Assembly: GCF_040298565.1 (NCBI RefSeq)
Contig: NZ_JBEPAK010000002.1
Coordinates: forward strand, 62,001 to 126,000
Direction: 5' to 3'
Length of the DNA: 64,000 bases
From: Kitasatospora sp040298565
GTDB lineage: Bacteria > Actinomycetota > Actinomycetes > Streptomycetales > Streptomycetaceae
Within the stretch, counting starts at the first letter, position 1, and every line of letters starts with the position of its first letter. The translations under genes were made by a program, and so were the position numbers. Of this stretch, positions 17,890 through 27,800 are shown piece by piece. The notes under the pieces are model-generated. The model saw nothing but the letters and a program-made list of their open reading frames with translations. It did not search any database and had not been told where the DNA came from.

Positions 17890-18495
17890 TCAGTAGCGCG
17901 GACGGTTGAACCAGTTGACGCCGTCCCGGACGCACATGGCGGTGATCCAGATGATGCTGATCGCCAGCCACAGGAAGGCCATCACCAGGCCCACGGCGGT
18001 GCCGGCCGAGATGGCGCCCAGCAGGATGAGCAGGCCGACCAGGCCCCCGAGCGAGCCGTACACGATGGTGGTGACCCGGACGGTGTTGCCGCCCTTGCCG
18101 AACTTCGCGCCGAGCGTGATGGACAGCGCGGCGAAGAGCGCGAACAGGACGGCGACGACGATGATGACGCCGGCGGCGGCGTCGCCCATCGCGGTGAACG
18201 GGTTGTCGTCCGTCGTGTGCTTGATGGTGTTGGTGGCGTCCTTGGCGGCCGCACCGATGATCAGGTAGATGATCGCGAGGATCGTCTGCACGCCGCCCAC
18301 GATGAACAGCAGCACCCGGGCGGTCATCACCAGGCCCGGCATGGACTGCGGAACGGCCGGCGCGTAGCCGTAACCCGGCGCGGCCGGCGGGTAGCCGTAC
18401 CCCGGTGAGGGCGGCGGCGGGGCCTGCTGCGGGTAGCCGTAGCCCGGCGCGGGCGGCTGGCCGTACGGGTTGTTCGGGTCGGGCGGGTAAGTCAT
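17890..18495 (-). CDS. Four-helix membrane protein with PGYGYP repeats
   Basis: 201 residues. The N-terminal 50 are Pro/Gly/Tyr-rich with repeated PGYGYP/GYGYA units, a pattern typical of actinomycete membrane proteins with a flexible cytosolic head. About four transmembrane helices follow (LLFIVGGVQTILAIIYLIIG, VIIVVAVLFALFAALSI, LGGLVGLLILLGAI, VGLVMAFLWLAISIIWI). The ATG at 18495 has GGAGG 6 bases upstream. Function unknown. Confidence 0.8.
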   Translation of the reverse strand: MTYPPDPNNPYGQPPAPGYGYPQQAPPPPSPGYGYPPAAPGYGYAPAVPQSMPGLVMTARVLLFIVGGVQTILAIIYLIIGAAAKDATNTIKHTTDDNPFTAMGDAAAGVIIVVAVLFALFAALSITLGAKFGKGGNTVRVTTIVYGSLGGLVGLLILLGAISAGTAVGLVMAFLWLAISIIWITAMCVRDGVNWFNRPRY

Positions 18496-18975
18496 GGATG
18501 CCTCCGGGCAGTTACGGGACACGGGGACGGGACGGCGGAGGACCCGGTTGCGGCCGGCGAGTCGGGTCGACGACGGAACGGGACGGTATCGGAGCGCAGT
18601 GACAGCCCGGCGGCGGTGACGGGCGCGGGCCGGCTCAGCAGTCCGGTGAGGAACGGACGAGCACGCGCCGGGACGGGCGCGGCACGGCGAGGACGGCGCC
18701 GTGGCGGTCGGGCTGCTCGGTCTGCTGTGGTCGGATCACTGGCTCTTTCCCCCGGGTACGCCCCCGCCGTGGGATCCGTCGGCCCGTCACCGGGCCGGGT
18801 CGCGGCAGGGGATGCCCGCATATCGTCGTCCGGACGGCAGTACCGTGTCCAGCCGGTTCCGCGGGCCGGGCCGAGACTGTGGCGCAACCGCAATGTGGTG
18901 CGGACCTTCCGTACCCGTTCGGTCGCCAGGGCGGCCCCGGTACGGAGGGCGGCCGCGATCCGGGAGAATGGGGTC
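18496..18975. other. 480-bp gap between divergent genes
   Basis: Holds the promoters of the PGYGYP membrane protein gene and folD. No convincing operator, RNA or small gene was seen. A short open frame at 18701-18979 has no ribosome binding site and Arg/Pro-biased composition, so it was not called. Confidence 0.6.
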
Positions 18976-19830
18976 ATGACTGCCCAGATTCTCGATGGCA
19001 AGGCCACCGCCGCCGCGATCAAGTCCGAACTCGCCGCCCGCGTGGCGGCCCTCAAGGCGAAGGGCGTCACGCCCGGCCTCGGCACCGTCCTGGTCGGCGA
19101 CGACCCGGGCAGCCGCTGGTACGTCAACGGGAAGCACAAGGACTGCGCCGAGGTCGGCATCGCCTCGATCCAGCGCGAGCTTCCCGCGACCGCCACCCAG
19201 GAGGACGTCGAGAACGTCGTCCGCGAGCTCAACGCCGACCCGGCCTGCACCGGCTACATCGTGCAGCTGCCGCTGCCCAGGGGCCTGGACCAGAACCCCG
19301 TCCTGGAGCTGATGGACCCGGACAAGGACGCCGACGGGCTGCACCCGACCTCGCTGGGCCGGCTCGCCCTGGGCATCGAGGGCCCGCTGCCGTGCACCCC
19401 GCTGGGCATCGTCGAGCTGCTGCGCCGCCACGACGTCGAGATCGACGGCGCCGAGGTGGTCGTGGTCGGCCGCGGCATCACCGTCGGCCGCTCGATCGGC
19501 CTGCTGCTGACCCGCCGCAGCGAGAACGCCACCGTGACCCTGTGCCACACCGGCACCCGCGACCTCGGCGCGCACCTGCGCAAGGCCGACATCATCGTGG
19601 CCGCCGCGGGCGTGCCGCACCTGGTCAAGCCGGAGGACGTCAAGCCGGGCGCGGCGGTGCTGGACGTGGGCGTCAGCCGCAGCGAGGGCAGGATCGTCGG
19701 CGACGTGCACCCGGGCGTGGCCGAGGTGGCAGGCTGGATCTCCCCGAACCCCGGCGGCGTGGGCCCGATGACCCGCGCGATGCTGCTCAACAACATCGTC
19801 GAGGCGGCCGAGCGCCGCGTCGGCGTCTGA
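18976..19830 (+). CDS. folD: Methylenetetrahydrofolate dehydrogenase / cyclohydrolase
   Basis: 284 residues. Interconverts 5,10-methylene-, 5,10-methenyl- and 10-formyl-THF with NADP, supplying formyl groups to PurN and PurH. The substrate-site stretch YVNGKHKDC contains the catalytic Lys. QLPLPRGLDQ, DKDADGLHP, the NADP loop VVVGRGITVGRS and PNPGGVGPMTRAM are all in order. The ATG at 18976 is preceded by GGGAG at about 11 bases. The DUF3017 gene follows after 19 bp. Confidence 0.97.
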   Translation: MTAQILDGKATAAAIKSELAARVAALKAKGVTPGLGTVLVGDDPGSRWYVNGKHKDCAEVGIASIQRELPATATQEDVENVVRELNADPACTGYIVQLPLPRGLDQNPVLELMDPDKDADGLHPTSLGRLALGIEGPLPCTPLGIVELLRRHDVEIDGAEVVVVGRGITVGRSIGLLLTRRSENATVTLCHTGTRDLGAHLRKADIIVAAAGVPHLVKPEDVKPGAAVLDVGVSRSEGRIVGDVHPGVAEVAGWISPNPGGVGPMTRAMLLNNIVEAAERRVGV

Positions 19831-19849
19831 CCCCAGAGGGACGGCGAGC

Positions 19850-20275
19850 ATGACTGAACCGCGACCGGCGCGGTCCCGGCGCAGGCCGGTCAAGACGACC
19901 GGCACCCTGCCGCCCGAGGGCGCGGCCCCCGCCCTCGGGCGCGACCACGCCCTGCCGGTCCGGCAGTGGCCGATAACGCTGGTCCTGTCGGTGGTCGGGG
20001 CCGGCCTCGCGGTCACCTGGTTCGCCGACTTCAAGGACGGCTTCAAGTACGGGCTGCTGATCCTCGGCATCGGGGTGCTGCTCGGCGCCGTGCTGCGGCT
20101 GGTGCTGCCCGAGGTCGGGATGCTGGCGGTCCGCAGCCGCTTCACCGACGTGCTGGTGCTGGCCTTCCTGGGGGCCTCGATCGTGCTGCTGACCCTGGTG
20201 GCGCAGCCGAACCCGTGGCTGGAAATCCCGTTGCTCGACAACATCGGCCAGCTGATCGGCCGGCCCAAGCACTGA
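19850..20275 (+). CDS. DUF3017 small membrane protein
   Basis: 141 residues. An Arg-rich cytosolic N-terminus precedes three hydrophobic helices (ITLVLSVVGAGLAVTWF, YGLLILGIGVLLGAVLRLVL, VLVLAFLGASIVLLTLV). DUF3017 is an actinobacterial family found directly behind folD. Function is unknown; the operon link to folate metabolism is context only. Confidence 0.85.
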   Translation: MTEPRPARSRRRPVKTTGTLPPEGAAPALGRDHALPVRQWPITLVLSVVGAGLAVTWFADFKDGFKYGLLILGIGVLLGAVLRLVLPEVGMLAVRSRFTDVLVLAFLGASIVLLTLVAQPNPWLEIPLLDNIGQLIGRPKH

Positions 20276-20292
20276 GCCCGCCCTGCGCGCGG

Positions 20293-20330
20293 CCGCGGCC
20301 CCCGTCCGCCCGTCCGGACGGGGGCCGCGG
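20293..20330 (+). terminator. Terminator after folD-DUF3017
   Basis: Perfect 16-bp stem (20293-20308 with 20315-20330) and a 6-base loop, 17 bp after the stop codon. Confidence 0.85.
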
Positions 20331-20349
20331 TGCGTCCCGTCCGGTCTGT

Positions 20350-20433
20350 TCTGTGACGCATCAGCCACGCCCGCACACGCGGCGTACGCTTCCCTTTGCG
20401 ATAACCTGACGCCGGTCTCTCGATGTCGAGAGA
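20350..20433 (+). promoter_or_regulatory. mdh upstream region: shared motifs and palindromic hairpin
   Basis: TCTGTGACG at 20350-20358 and GATAACCTG at 20400-20408 both occur upstream of sucC too. They are followed by the palindrome TCTCTCGA-TG-TCGAGAGA at 20416-20433, which would form a hairpin at the 5' end of the mRNA. GATAAC may be the -10 element. Confidence 0.45.
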
Positions 20434-20494
20434 TCATCCTGGCTCCAGTGCCGGTGTGCCTGGGGCACCTGGCGATTTGCTGGAGAAGGTAGAA

Positions 20495-21487
20495 ATGACC
20501 CGCACCCCCGTCAACGTCACCATCACCGGAGCCGCCGGCCAGATCGGCTACGCGCTGCTCTTCCGCATCGCCTCGGGCCACCTGCTCGGTGCCGACGTGC
20601 CGGTGAACCTGCGCCTCCTGGAGATCCCGCAGGGCCTCAAGGCCGCCGAGGGCACCGCGATGGAGCTCGTCGACTGCGCCTTCCCGCTGCTGCGGGACAT
20701 CAAGATCACCGACAACCCGAACGAGGCCTTCGACGGCGCCAACGTCGCGCTGCTGGTCGGCGCCCGTCCGCGCACCGCCGGCATGGAGCGCGGCGACCTG
20801 CTGCAGGCCAACGGCGGCATCTTCGGCCCGCAGGGCAAGGCCATCAACGACCACGCCGCGGACGACATCAAGGTCCTGGTCGTCGGCAACCCGGCCAACA
20901 CCAACGCCCTGATCGCCCAGCGCAACGCCCCCGACGTCCCGGCCGAGCGCTTCACCGCGATGACCCGCCTGGACCACAACCGCGCCGTCGGCCAGCTGTC
21001 GGCCAAGACCGGCGCCCTGGTCTCGGACATCAAGCGCGTCACCATCTGGGGCAACCACTCCGCGACCCAGTACCCGGACATCTTCCAGGCCGAGGTCGCC
21101 GGCAAGCCGGCCTTCGAGGCCGTCGGCAGCGACCAGGCCTGGCTGGAGAACGACTTCATCCCGACCGTCGCCAAGCGCGGCGCCGCCATCATCGACGCCC
21201 GCGGCGCCTCCTCGGCCGCCTCGGCCGCCAACGCCGCCATCGACCACGTGTACACCTGGGTCAACGGCACCGCCGAGGGCGACTGGACCTCCATGGGCGT
21301 CGTCTCCGACGGCTCCTACGGCGTCCCGCAGGGCCTGATCTCCTCCTTCCCGGTCACCACCAAGGACGGCAGGTTCGAGATCGTCCAGGGCCTGGAGATC
21401 TCCGACTTCTCGCGCGCCCGCATCGACGCCTCGGTCAAGGAGCTGGCCGAGGAACGCGACGCGGTCCAGGAGCTGGGCCTCATCTGA
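20495..21487 (+). CDS. mdh: Malate dehydrogenase (NAD)
   Basis: 330 residues of the cytosolic/type-2 MDH family. The NAD-binding GAAGQIGYALLF is near residue 10. LVGARPRTAGMERGDLL forms the active-site loop, and the catalytic region TRLDHNRAVGQL plus IWGNHSATQYPD carries the His. Oxidises malate to oxaloacetate in the TCA cycle. The ATG at 20495 has AGAAGG 7 bases upstream; an in-frame ATG at 20423 lies inside the 5' hairpin and is unlikely. Confidence 0.97.
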   Translation: MTRTPVNVTITGAAGQIGYALLFRIASGHLLGADVPVNLRLLEIPQGLKAAEGTAMELVDCAFPLLRDIKITDNPNEAFDGANVALLVGARPRTAGMERGDLLQANGGIFGPQGKAINDHAADDIKVLVVGNPANTNALIAQRNAPDVPAERFTAMTRLDHNRAVGQLSAKTGALVSDIKRVTIWGNHSATQYPDIFQAEVAGKPAFEAVGSDQAWLENDFIPTVAKRGAAIIDARGASSAASAANAAIDHVYTWVNGTAEGDWTSMGVVSDGSYGVPQGLISSFPVTTKDGRFEIVQGLEISDFSRARIDASVKELAEERDAVQELGLI

Positions 21488-21510
21488 GCCCCGCCCGCAC
21501 GGTCCGTCCC

Positions 21511-21552
21511 GGCGGCCCGCCCCCTTCCGCGACCGGGAGGCGGCGGGCCGCC
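21511..21552 (+). terminator. Probable terminator after mdh
   Basis: 11-bp inverted repeat (21511-21521 with 21542-21552) around a 20-base, partly self-complementary loop, 24 bp after the mdh stop. Confidence 0.6.
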
Positions 21553-21599
21553 GCCGTGTCCGGGGCTTCGACCGCACCGGCCACCTACACTGGCCCGCT

Positions 21600-22925
21600 G
21601 TGAACGAAACCCTCGGGGACGCCGCGCTCGTCCTCGTCTTCATCCTGCTGGGCGGGCTGTTCAACGTCGCCGAGATCTCGCTGATCTCGCTGCGCGAGGG
21701 CCAGATCCGGGCGCTGGAGGGGCACGGCACCCGGCGCTCGGCCCGTGCCGCCCACCTGGCCGCCGACCCGAACCGCTTCCTGGCCGCCGTCCAGGTCGGT
21801 GTGACCTGCATGGGCTTCCTGTCCGCCGCGTTCGGCGCCGACACTCTGTCGGGCAAGGTCGCCCCGCTGTTCGTCCGGGCCGGGCTGTCCGAGGGCGTGG
21901 CCGACGCGGTCGCCCTGGTCGGCCTCACCCTGGTGATCAGCTACGTCTCGCTGGTGCTCGGCGAGCTCACCCCCAAGCGGATCGGCCTCCAGCGCGCCGA
22001 GTCCATCGCGGTGGTCGCCGCGCCCGTGGTGGACGTGATGTCCGTGGCGCTGCGTCCGGTGATCTGGCTGCTCGGCCACTCCACCAACCTGATGGTCCGC
22101 CTGCTCGGCGGCGACCCGGCGGCCGGACGCGGCTCGATGAGCTCCGAGGAGCTCCGCGGCCTGGTCGCGGCCAACACCGAACTGGGCAGCGACGAAAGGG
22201 CGTTGATCGCGGACGTGTTCGCCGCAGGGGAGCGCCAGCTGCGCGAGGTGATGGTCCCGCGCACCGAGGTGACCTTCCTGGACGCCGAGCGCCCGCTGAA
22301 CGCCGTACGGCACCAGGCCGAGACCTCGCCGCACTCGCGGTACCCGGTGGTCGAGGGCAGCGCCGACGCCGTGGTCGGCTTCGTCCACGTCCGGGACCTC
22401 TACGGCGCCCGCGGCGAGCAGGCCGTCAAGGTCCGCGACCTCGCCCGTCCCGTCAAGCTGCTCCCCGGCACCAAGCGGGTGCTGGAGGCGATGGGCGAGA
22501 TGCGCCGGGAGGGCCACCACCTGGCCATCGTGGTCGACGAGTACGGCGGCACCGCCGGGATCGTCACCCTGGAGGACCTGGTCGAGGAGGTGGTCGGCGA
22601 GATCCGGGACGAGTACGACCGGCCGGAGACCGCCACCACCCGCCGGCTGGCCGGCGGCGGCATCGAACTGGACGGCCTGCTCAACCTCGGCGACTTCGAG
22701 GAGGAGACCGGCGTCACCCTGCCCGAGGGCCCGTACGAGACGGTGGCCGGCTGCCTGGTCGCCTCGCTGGGCCGGCTGCCCCGGGACGGCGACCAGGCCC
22801 GCGTCCCGCTGCACGGCGGCGGGGCGGTGCTGCTGACGGTGGCCAAGGTGGAGGGCAGGCGGATCGCCCGGGTGAGGGTGAGTGCCGTCACACCCGCCGA
22901 GCCTGCGGGGGCGGAGGTTTCCTGA
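21600..22925 (+). CDS. CNNM/CorC-type membrane protein with CBS domains
   Basis: 441 residues. An N-terminal DUF21 transmembrane domain (about 1-190; LVLVFILLGGLFNVAEISLISL, VALVGLTLVISYVSLVLGEL, then TPKRIGLQRAE) is followed by a CBS pair (REVMVPRTEV ... HLAIVVDEYGGTAGIVTLED) and a C-terminal CorC_HlyC domain (about 350-430). The family is linked to Mg/Co transport or membrane maintenance; the hemolysin label is historical. GTG at 21600 has no Shine-Dalgarno, but TACACT (21586-21591) sits 8 bases before it, so the mRNA may be leaderless. Confidence 0.88.
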   Translation: MNETLGDAALVLVFILLGGLFNVAEISLISLREGQIRALEGHGTRRSARAAHLAADPNRFLAAVQVGVTCMGFLSAAFGADTLSGKVAPLFVRAGLSEGVADAVALVGLTLVISYVSLVLGELTPKRIGLQRAESIAVVAAPVVDVMSVALRPVIWLLGHSTNLMVRLLGGDPAAGRGSMSSEELRGLVAANTELGSDERALIADVFAAGERQLREVMVPRTEVTFLDAERPLNAVRHQAETSPHSRYPVVEGSADAVVGFVHVRDLYGARGEQAVKVRDLARPVKLLPGTKRVLEAMGEMRREGHHLAIVVDEYGGTAGIVTLEDLVEEVVGEIRDEYDRPETATTRRLAGGGIELDGLLNLGDFEEETGVTLPEGPYETVAGCLVASLGRLPRDGDQARVPLHGGGAVLLTVAKVEGRRIARVRVSAVTPAEPAGAEVS

Positions 22926-22946
22926 GCGCCCGGTGGAACTGGAAGA

Positions 22947-23996
22947 ATGGCCCGCATGGTCAACGCAGCGGTCACTGGTCCGGTCAAGGACCGTCCCCGG
23001 GTGCTCTCCGGCATCCAGCCCACCTCCGGCTCGTTCCACCTCGGCAACTACCTGGGCGCGGTGCGCCAGTGGGTCGACCTGCAGAAGGAGAACGACGCCT
23101 TCTACATGGTGGTCGACCTGCACGCGATCACCGTTCCGCAGGACCCGGTGACCCTGCGCCAGAACACCCGGATCTCCGCCGCCCAGCTGCTCGGCGCCGG
23201 CCTGGACCCGGAGCACTGCACCCTGTTCGTCCAGTCGCACGTGCCCGAGCACGCGCAGCTGGCCTGGGTGATGAACTGCCTCACCGGCTTCGGCGAGGCG
23301 TCCCGGATGACCCAGTTCAAGGACAAGTCCTCCCGGTACGGCGCCGACAGCACCACCGTCGGCCTGTTCACCTACCCGATCCTGCAGATCGCGGACATCC
23401 TGCTCTACCAGGCCGACGCCGTCCCGGTCGGCGAGGACCAGCGCCAGCACGTGGAGATCACCCGCGACATCGCGGAGCGCTTCAACTCGCGCTACGCCCC
23501 GACGTTCACGATCCCGAAGCCGTACATCCTCAAGGAGACGGCGAAGATCCAGGACCTCCAGGACCCGGGCGTCAAGATGAGCAAGTCGGCGTCCTCGCCC
23601 AAGGGCCTGGTCAGTCTGCTGGACGACCCGAAGGCCAGCGCCAAGAAGTTCAAGAGCGCCGTGACCGACACCGGCACCGTCGTCTCCTACGACGAGGAGC
23701 AGAAGCCGGGCGTCTCCAACCTGCTGCGCATCCACTCCGCGCTCAGCGGCCAGTCCGTCGAGCAGCTGGTCGCGCACTTCGAGGGCAAGATGTACGGCGC
23801 CCTCAAGACCGAGCTGGCCGAGCTGTTCACCGAGTGGGTGACCCCCTTCCAGGAGCGCACCCGCAGCTTCCTGGACGACCCGGCCGAGCTGGACCGGGTG
23901 CTCGCGATCGGCGCCGAGAAGGCCCGCGCGGTCGCCTCCGAGACGCTGGCGACGGTCTACGACCGGATCGGCTTCCTCCCGGCCGCCAAGCGGTGA
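22947..23996 (+). CDS. trpS: Tryptophanyl-tRNA synthetase
   Basis: 349 residues, class I synthetase. The HIGH-type motif is within PTSGSFHLGNYLGA and the KMSKS motif is intact (GVKMSKSASSPKG). Charges tRNA-Trp. Two starts are possible: ATG 22947, with GGTGGA 9 bases before it, and ATG 22956, with GGAAG 10 bases before it. The longer form is given. The stop overlaps the next gene (GTGA). Confidence 0.96.
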   Translation: MARMVNAAVTGPVKDRPRVLSGIQPTSGSFHLGNYLGAVRQWVDLQKENDAFYMVVDLHAITVPQDPVTLRQNTRISAAQLLGAGLDPEHCTLFVQSHVPEHAQLAWVMNCLTGFGEASRMTQFKDKSSRYGADSTTVGLFTYPILQIADILLYQADAVPVGEDQRQHVEITRDIAERFNSRYAPTFTIPKPYILKETAKIQDLQDPGVKMSKSASSPKGLVSLLDDPKASAKKFKSAVTDTGTVVSYDEEQKPGVSNLLRIHSALSGQSVEQLVAHFEGKMYGALKTELAELFTEWVTPFQERTRSFLDDPAELDRVLAIGAEKARAVASETLATVYDRIGFLPAAKR

Positions 23997-24547
23997 CTCC
24001 CCTCACACGCCTGCCCGGTGGTGACGACCTCCCGGAGGTCGTCACCATCGGCGTGTCCGTCAGCGTGCCCGACCCGTACGGGACGCTGATCCAGGACGCC
24101 CGGGCCGGGCACGGCGACCCGCAGGCCCGTTCGATACCGACGCACGTCACCCTGCTGCCGCCGACCGAGGTGCCCGCCGAGGCGCTGCCGAAGATCGAGG
24201 AGCACCTCGCGGCGGTGGCGGCCGCGCACCGGCCGTTCCGGATGCTGCTGCGCGGCGGCGGCACCTTCCGCCCGGTCTCCCCGGTGGTGTTCGTCCGGGT
24301 CGAGGAGGGCGCGCAGGAGTGCCGGCTGCTGGAGGCGGACGTCCGCTCCGGCCCGCTGGCCCGTGAGCTGGCCTTCCCGTACCACCCGCACGTGACGGTC
24401 GCGCACGGCCTGCCGGACGACGTCCTGGACCAGGCGTACGAGCAGGCGCGCGGCTTCCGGGCGTCCTTCACCGTCCCGGGCTTCTCCCTCTCCCGCTTCG
24501 ACGCGGACGAGGTCTGGCGGCCCTGGCGGAGCTACGCCTTCTCCTGA
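23993..24547 (+). CDS. 2'-5' RNA ligase-like 2H phosphoesterase
   Basis: 184 residues. Two HxT motifs mark the 2H superfamily: H51-V-T53 (IPTHVTLLPP) and H133-V-T135 (YHPHVTVAHG). Family members hydrolyse or form 2',3'-cyclic or 2',5' phosphodiesters in RNA. The GTG start overlaps the trpS stop by 4 bp, so translation is coupled to trpS. The biological substrate is unknown. Confidence 0.85.
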   Translation: MTPLTRLPGGDDLPEVVTIGVSVSVPDPYGTLIQDARAGHGDPQARSIPTHVTLLPPTEVPAEALPKIEEHLAAVAAAHRPFRMLLRGGGTFRPVSPVVFVRVEEGAQECRLLEADVRSGPLARELAFPYHPHVTVAHGLPDDVLDQAYEQARGFRASFTVPGFSLSRFDADEVWRPWRSYAFS

Positions 24548-24861
24548 GAGCCGGCCCCCGCCGCCCGGCCCCGGCACCGCTGAGCGCGGTGGTGCCCGAC
24601 GGGGCCCTTCCCCCGTCGTCCTCCGACGCGCCACCGGCCGGCCGGCGGCACGCGTGACCTGCTCCCCCCGCCCTCCGCACGGCGTGCCTCCCCCTCCCTC
24701 GGCCCTCCCTCCCTCGGCCTTCGACTCCCTCGGCCTCCGACTCCCCTCCTCCGGCGAGCAGGGACGCGGAGCCGGACGCCGCGAGGCGCCCGGCGCGGTT
24801 CTCGCCGGGCGCCTCGCGGGTGCCTCAGTGCCTCGGTGGCGTGTTCACCGGTGGCGGGTGA
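24548..24861. other. 314-bp intergenic region with CT-rich tract
   Basis: About 24660-24750 is a C/T-rich run with repeated CTCCCTCGGCCT-like units. It is followed by the terminator at 24779-24819. No gene is supported. Confidence 0.6.
24779..24819. terminator. Terminator between convergent RNA ligase and glycosyltransferase genes
   Basis: Perfect 17-bp stem (24779-24795 with 24803-24819) and loop CGGTTCT. It lies 42 bp beyond the 3' end of the minus-strand glycosyltransferase gene. Confidence 0.85.
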
Positions 24862-27800
24862 CTACTCCTTGCGGAGCATCGCGTCGACCACCCGGGCGGA
24901 GGCCTTGCCGTCGTCCAGATCGCAGTACGCCTCGCGGAACGCGGCCGCCTTGTCGGCGTACTCGGCCGCGACCTCGTCCACCCGGCCGAGCGCGGCGACC
25001 AGTTCCTCCGAGGTGGCCAGCAGCGGACCGGGCGCCTCGGCCTCGAAGTTCAGGCTGAAGCCGCGCAGGTTGTCCCGGTAGTGCTCCAGGTCGTGGGTGA
25101 AGAAGAGCATCGGCTTGCCGGTGGAGGCGAAGTCGAACACGCTCGCCGAGTAGTCGGTGACCAGCACGTCCGCGATCAGCAGCAGCTCCGCCATGTCGGG
25201 GTAGCTGCCCACGTCCCAGATGTAACCGTTGCCGGCGCCCGGGATCTGACCGCACATCACGGTGTGCCGGCGCACCAGCAGCACCTGGTCCTCGCCGAGC
25301 GCGGCCTTGGCCGCCTCCAGGTCGATCCGCAGGTCGATCTGGTAGCCGCCGTTCGGCCGCCGCCGGTCCTCGCGCCAGGTCGGCGCGTACAGCACGACCT
25401 TCTTGCCCTCGGGCAGGCCGAGCCGCTCCCGGACCTGCTCGGCGGTCTTCTCCCGGTCGGCCGCGAACAGCAGGTCGTTCCGGGGCGAGCCGCTCTCCAG
25501 GATCTCGCCCTTGAAGTCGAAGGCGCGCCTGAGGACCGGGGCCGACCAGGTGTTCCCGGCCACCAGCAGGCTCCAGTTCGGGACCTCGCGGGCCAGGCTC
25601 TTGAGGTAGTTGGAGTCGGTGAACCAGACCTTCTCGAAGTCGAGGCCGATCTGCTTCAGCGGGGTGCCGAGCCAGGTCTGCACGACCACCTGGCCGGGCC
25701 GGCGGACGAAGAAGTCGGGCAGGTGGGTGCTGGTCACGATGTACTTCGCGGTCGCCAGCGCCTCGAACCACTCCGGGCTCCAGAGCCGGACCGAGGTCGC
25801 CGACTGCGGCAGGTCGGCCTGCAGGTCGTCGTTGCCCCACAGGTGCTCCAGCGGCAGGCCGCGGCGGACCAGCTCCTCGTGGATGGCCCTCGGCGAGTCG
25901 GCGTACACGCTGCCGTGCCCGGCGTTGTACAGCACCGTGTCGCGCACCGGCAGGCGCCGGGCGGCCGGGTAGTGCTCGGTGCGCAGCAGCCGCTGGCGGT
26001 AGCCGGCCCGCTCCTCGGGCAGCAGCGCCGAGTGCGACTCCAGCGACAGCCCGTCGTGGTAGCGGCGCTCCAGCACTATCCGCTTGCCGCGGGACTCCAC
26101 CTCCAGGGGCAGCGCACCGAAGCAGGCCGGGTCGATCAGCGCCGACGCGTTCGGCAGCTCGGCCGCCGACACGCCGACCGGGCGGAAGGAGACGGCCCAG
26201 GTGCCGGTGGCGAGCGGCACCCGGCCGGCGAAGGAGGCGGTCGGCACGGCGGGCAGCGCGGTGCGGAACCGGCCGTCCGAGATCTCCACCGGGTAGACGT
26301 GCTCCTCCTCGCGCCAGTGGTGCCGGACCACCAGCTCCCAGCGGTGGGCACCGGGCAGCGGGAACGAGCCGGCCAGCAGGAAGCCGTCGGCGCCGCGCGC
26401 GGACACCTCGTCCACCAGCGGCTGCAGCAACTGGTCGCAGAACTGCAGGTGGCCGCCCGGGGAGGGCTTGGAGTAGAGGGCCCGCCGCGGCTCGGCCGAG
26501 GACCGCGGCTCCAGCGGCAGGTGCAGCGGCTCGGGGGCGTTGCGGTCGTCCCAGGCCAGCCGGACGACGCTGCCGTCGGCCAGCAGCAGCGCGCTGTCCC
26601 AGCGGTCACGGCTGCGCTCGGCGGCCAGCGGGTCCAGCTCGGCCCAGGCCTCGCGGACGGCGGTCAGCTCGGCCACCGGGAAGGAGGCCGTGAACGGCTG
26701 GAGCGTGCCGACCGGAGCACCCAGCTCCAGCGGGAAGGACAGCTCGCGGTCCGACTCGACGTGGGTGAGCCGCAGGCGGGCCCCGGCGAAGTTCGCCCCG
26801 GAGCGGGCGGCGCCGGAGACCTCCACCCGGCCGTCCTGCGCGGCCAGGCCGGTCACCCGCGCCTTGACCGTCTCCACGTGCAGGTAGAGGAAGTTGTCCC
26901 GGACCCACGGCACGATCCGCACGTCCGGCTCGACCCAGTGCGTCGGGACGTACTGCGCGGTGTCGCTCCAACCGGCCGAGATGCGGCCCTTGTAGACCCC
27001 GCCCTTGCCGGCGCCGGCCACCAGGACGCGCCAGTGGCCGTCCTTCCACTGGCCGCGGTGCTTGAGCTTCTTCGGGTCCAGGGCGACGGTGAAGCCGGAC
27101 CAGTCGCAGCTGTACAGGTCGTGGTTGCAGCTCGCGGTCGCCTCGGGGCTGTACTGGGTCTTCATCGGCACGGCGACGACCCGGCGGCCCTTGGCCTCGC
27201 GCAGCACCAGGGTGCGGACCATGTCGTGCTTGGCCGCCGCGCCCAGCTGCTCCGGGTACGCGTGCCCGGTGAGCTGGAGCTTCCCGCCGACCCAGGCGCT
27301 CTCGTACAGCCGGCTGCGCATGACCAGCGAGTTGTCCAGCTTGAGCACGCCGGCCGGCACGCTCTTGCGCCCGCCGCGCAGGAACGGGTAGTCCGCGTAC
27401 GGGCGCAGCAGACCGCGGGCCTGCACGCCGCCGCCGCTCTCGCCCTCGTACTTGATCTGCTCGACCAGCTCGTCCACCCGGCCCGCCAGGGTCAGGTGGT
27501 ACTTCAGCCGCAGCGGGGCGCGCAGCTTGCGGACCTGCTCGGGGCCGATCGCCCGGAGCAGCCGGCTGACGTGCTGGACGTAGGCGTCCCGGTACTCCTT
27601 GTCGCCGTCGACGACGGACCAGAAGAACATCGGGATCTCCTCGACGAGGGTGTTCTCGTCGTAGGAGCGCAGGTACTGGGCGAAGCGCGGCTCGGTCTGC
27701 TTCTTCAGCCAGCCGCGGACCAGCTCGACGGAGGTGACCCGGTCGATCAGGCCCTTGGGGTTGGTGCGCATCTGCGTGATCGACATCTCGCCGACCTCGC

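Noticed and set aside
18701..18979. 92-codon open frame in the gap before folD
   Set aside because: No ribosome binding site, Arg/Pro-biased, and it runs into the folD start in another frame.
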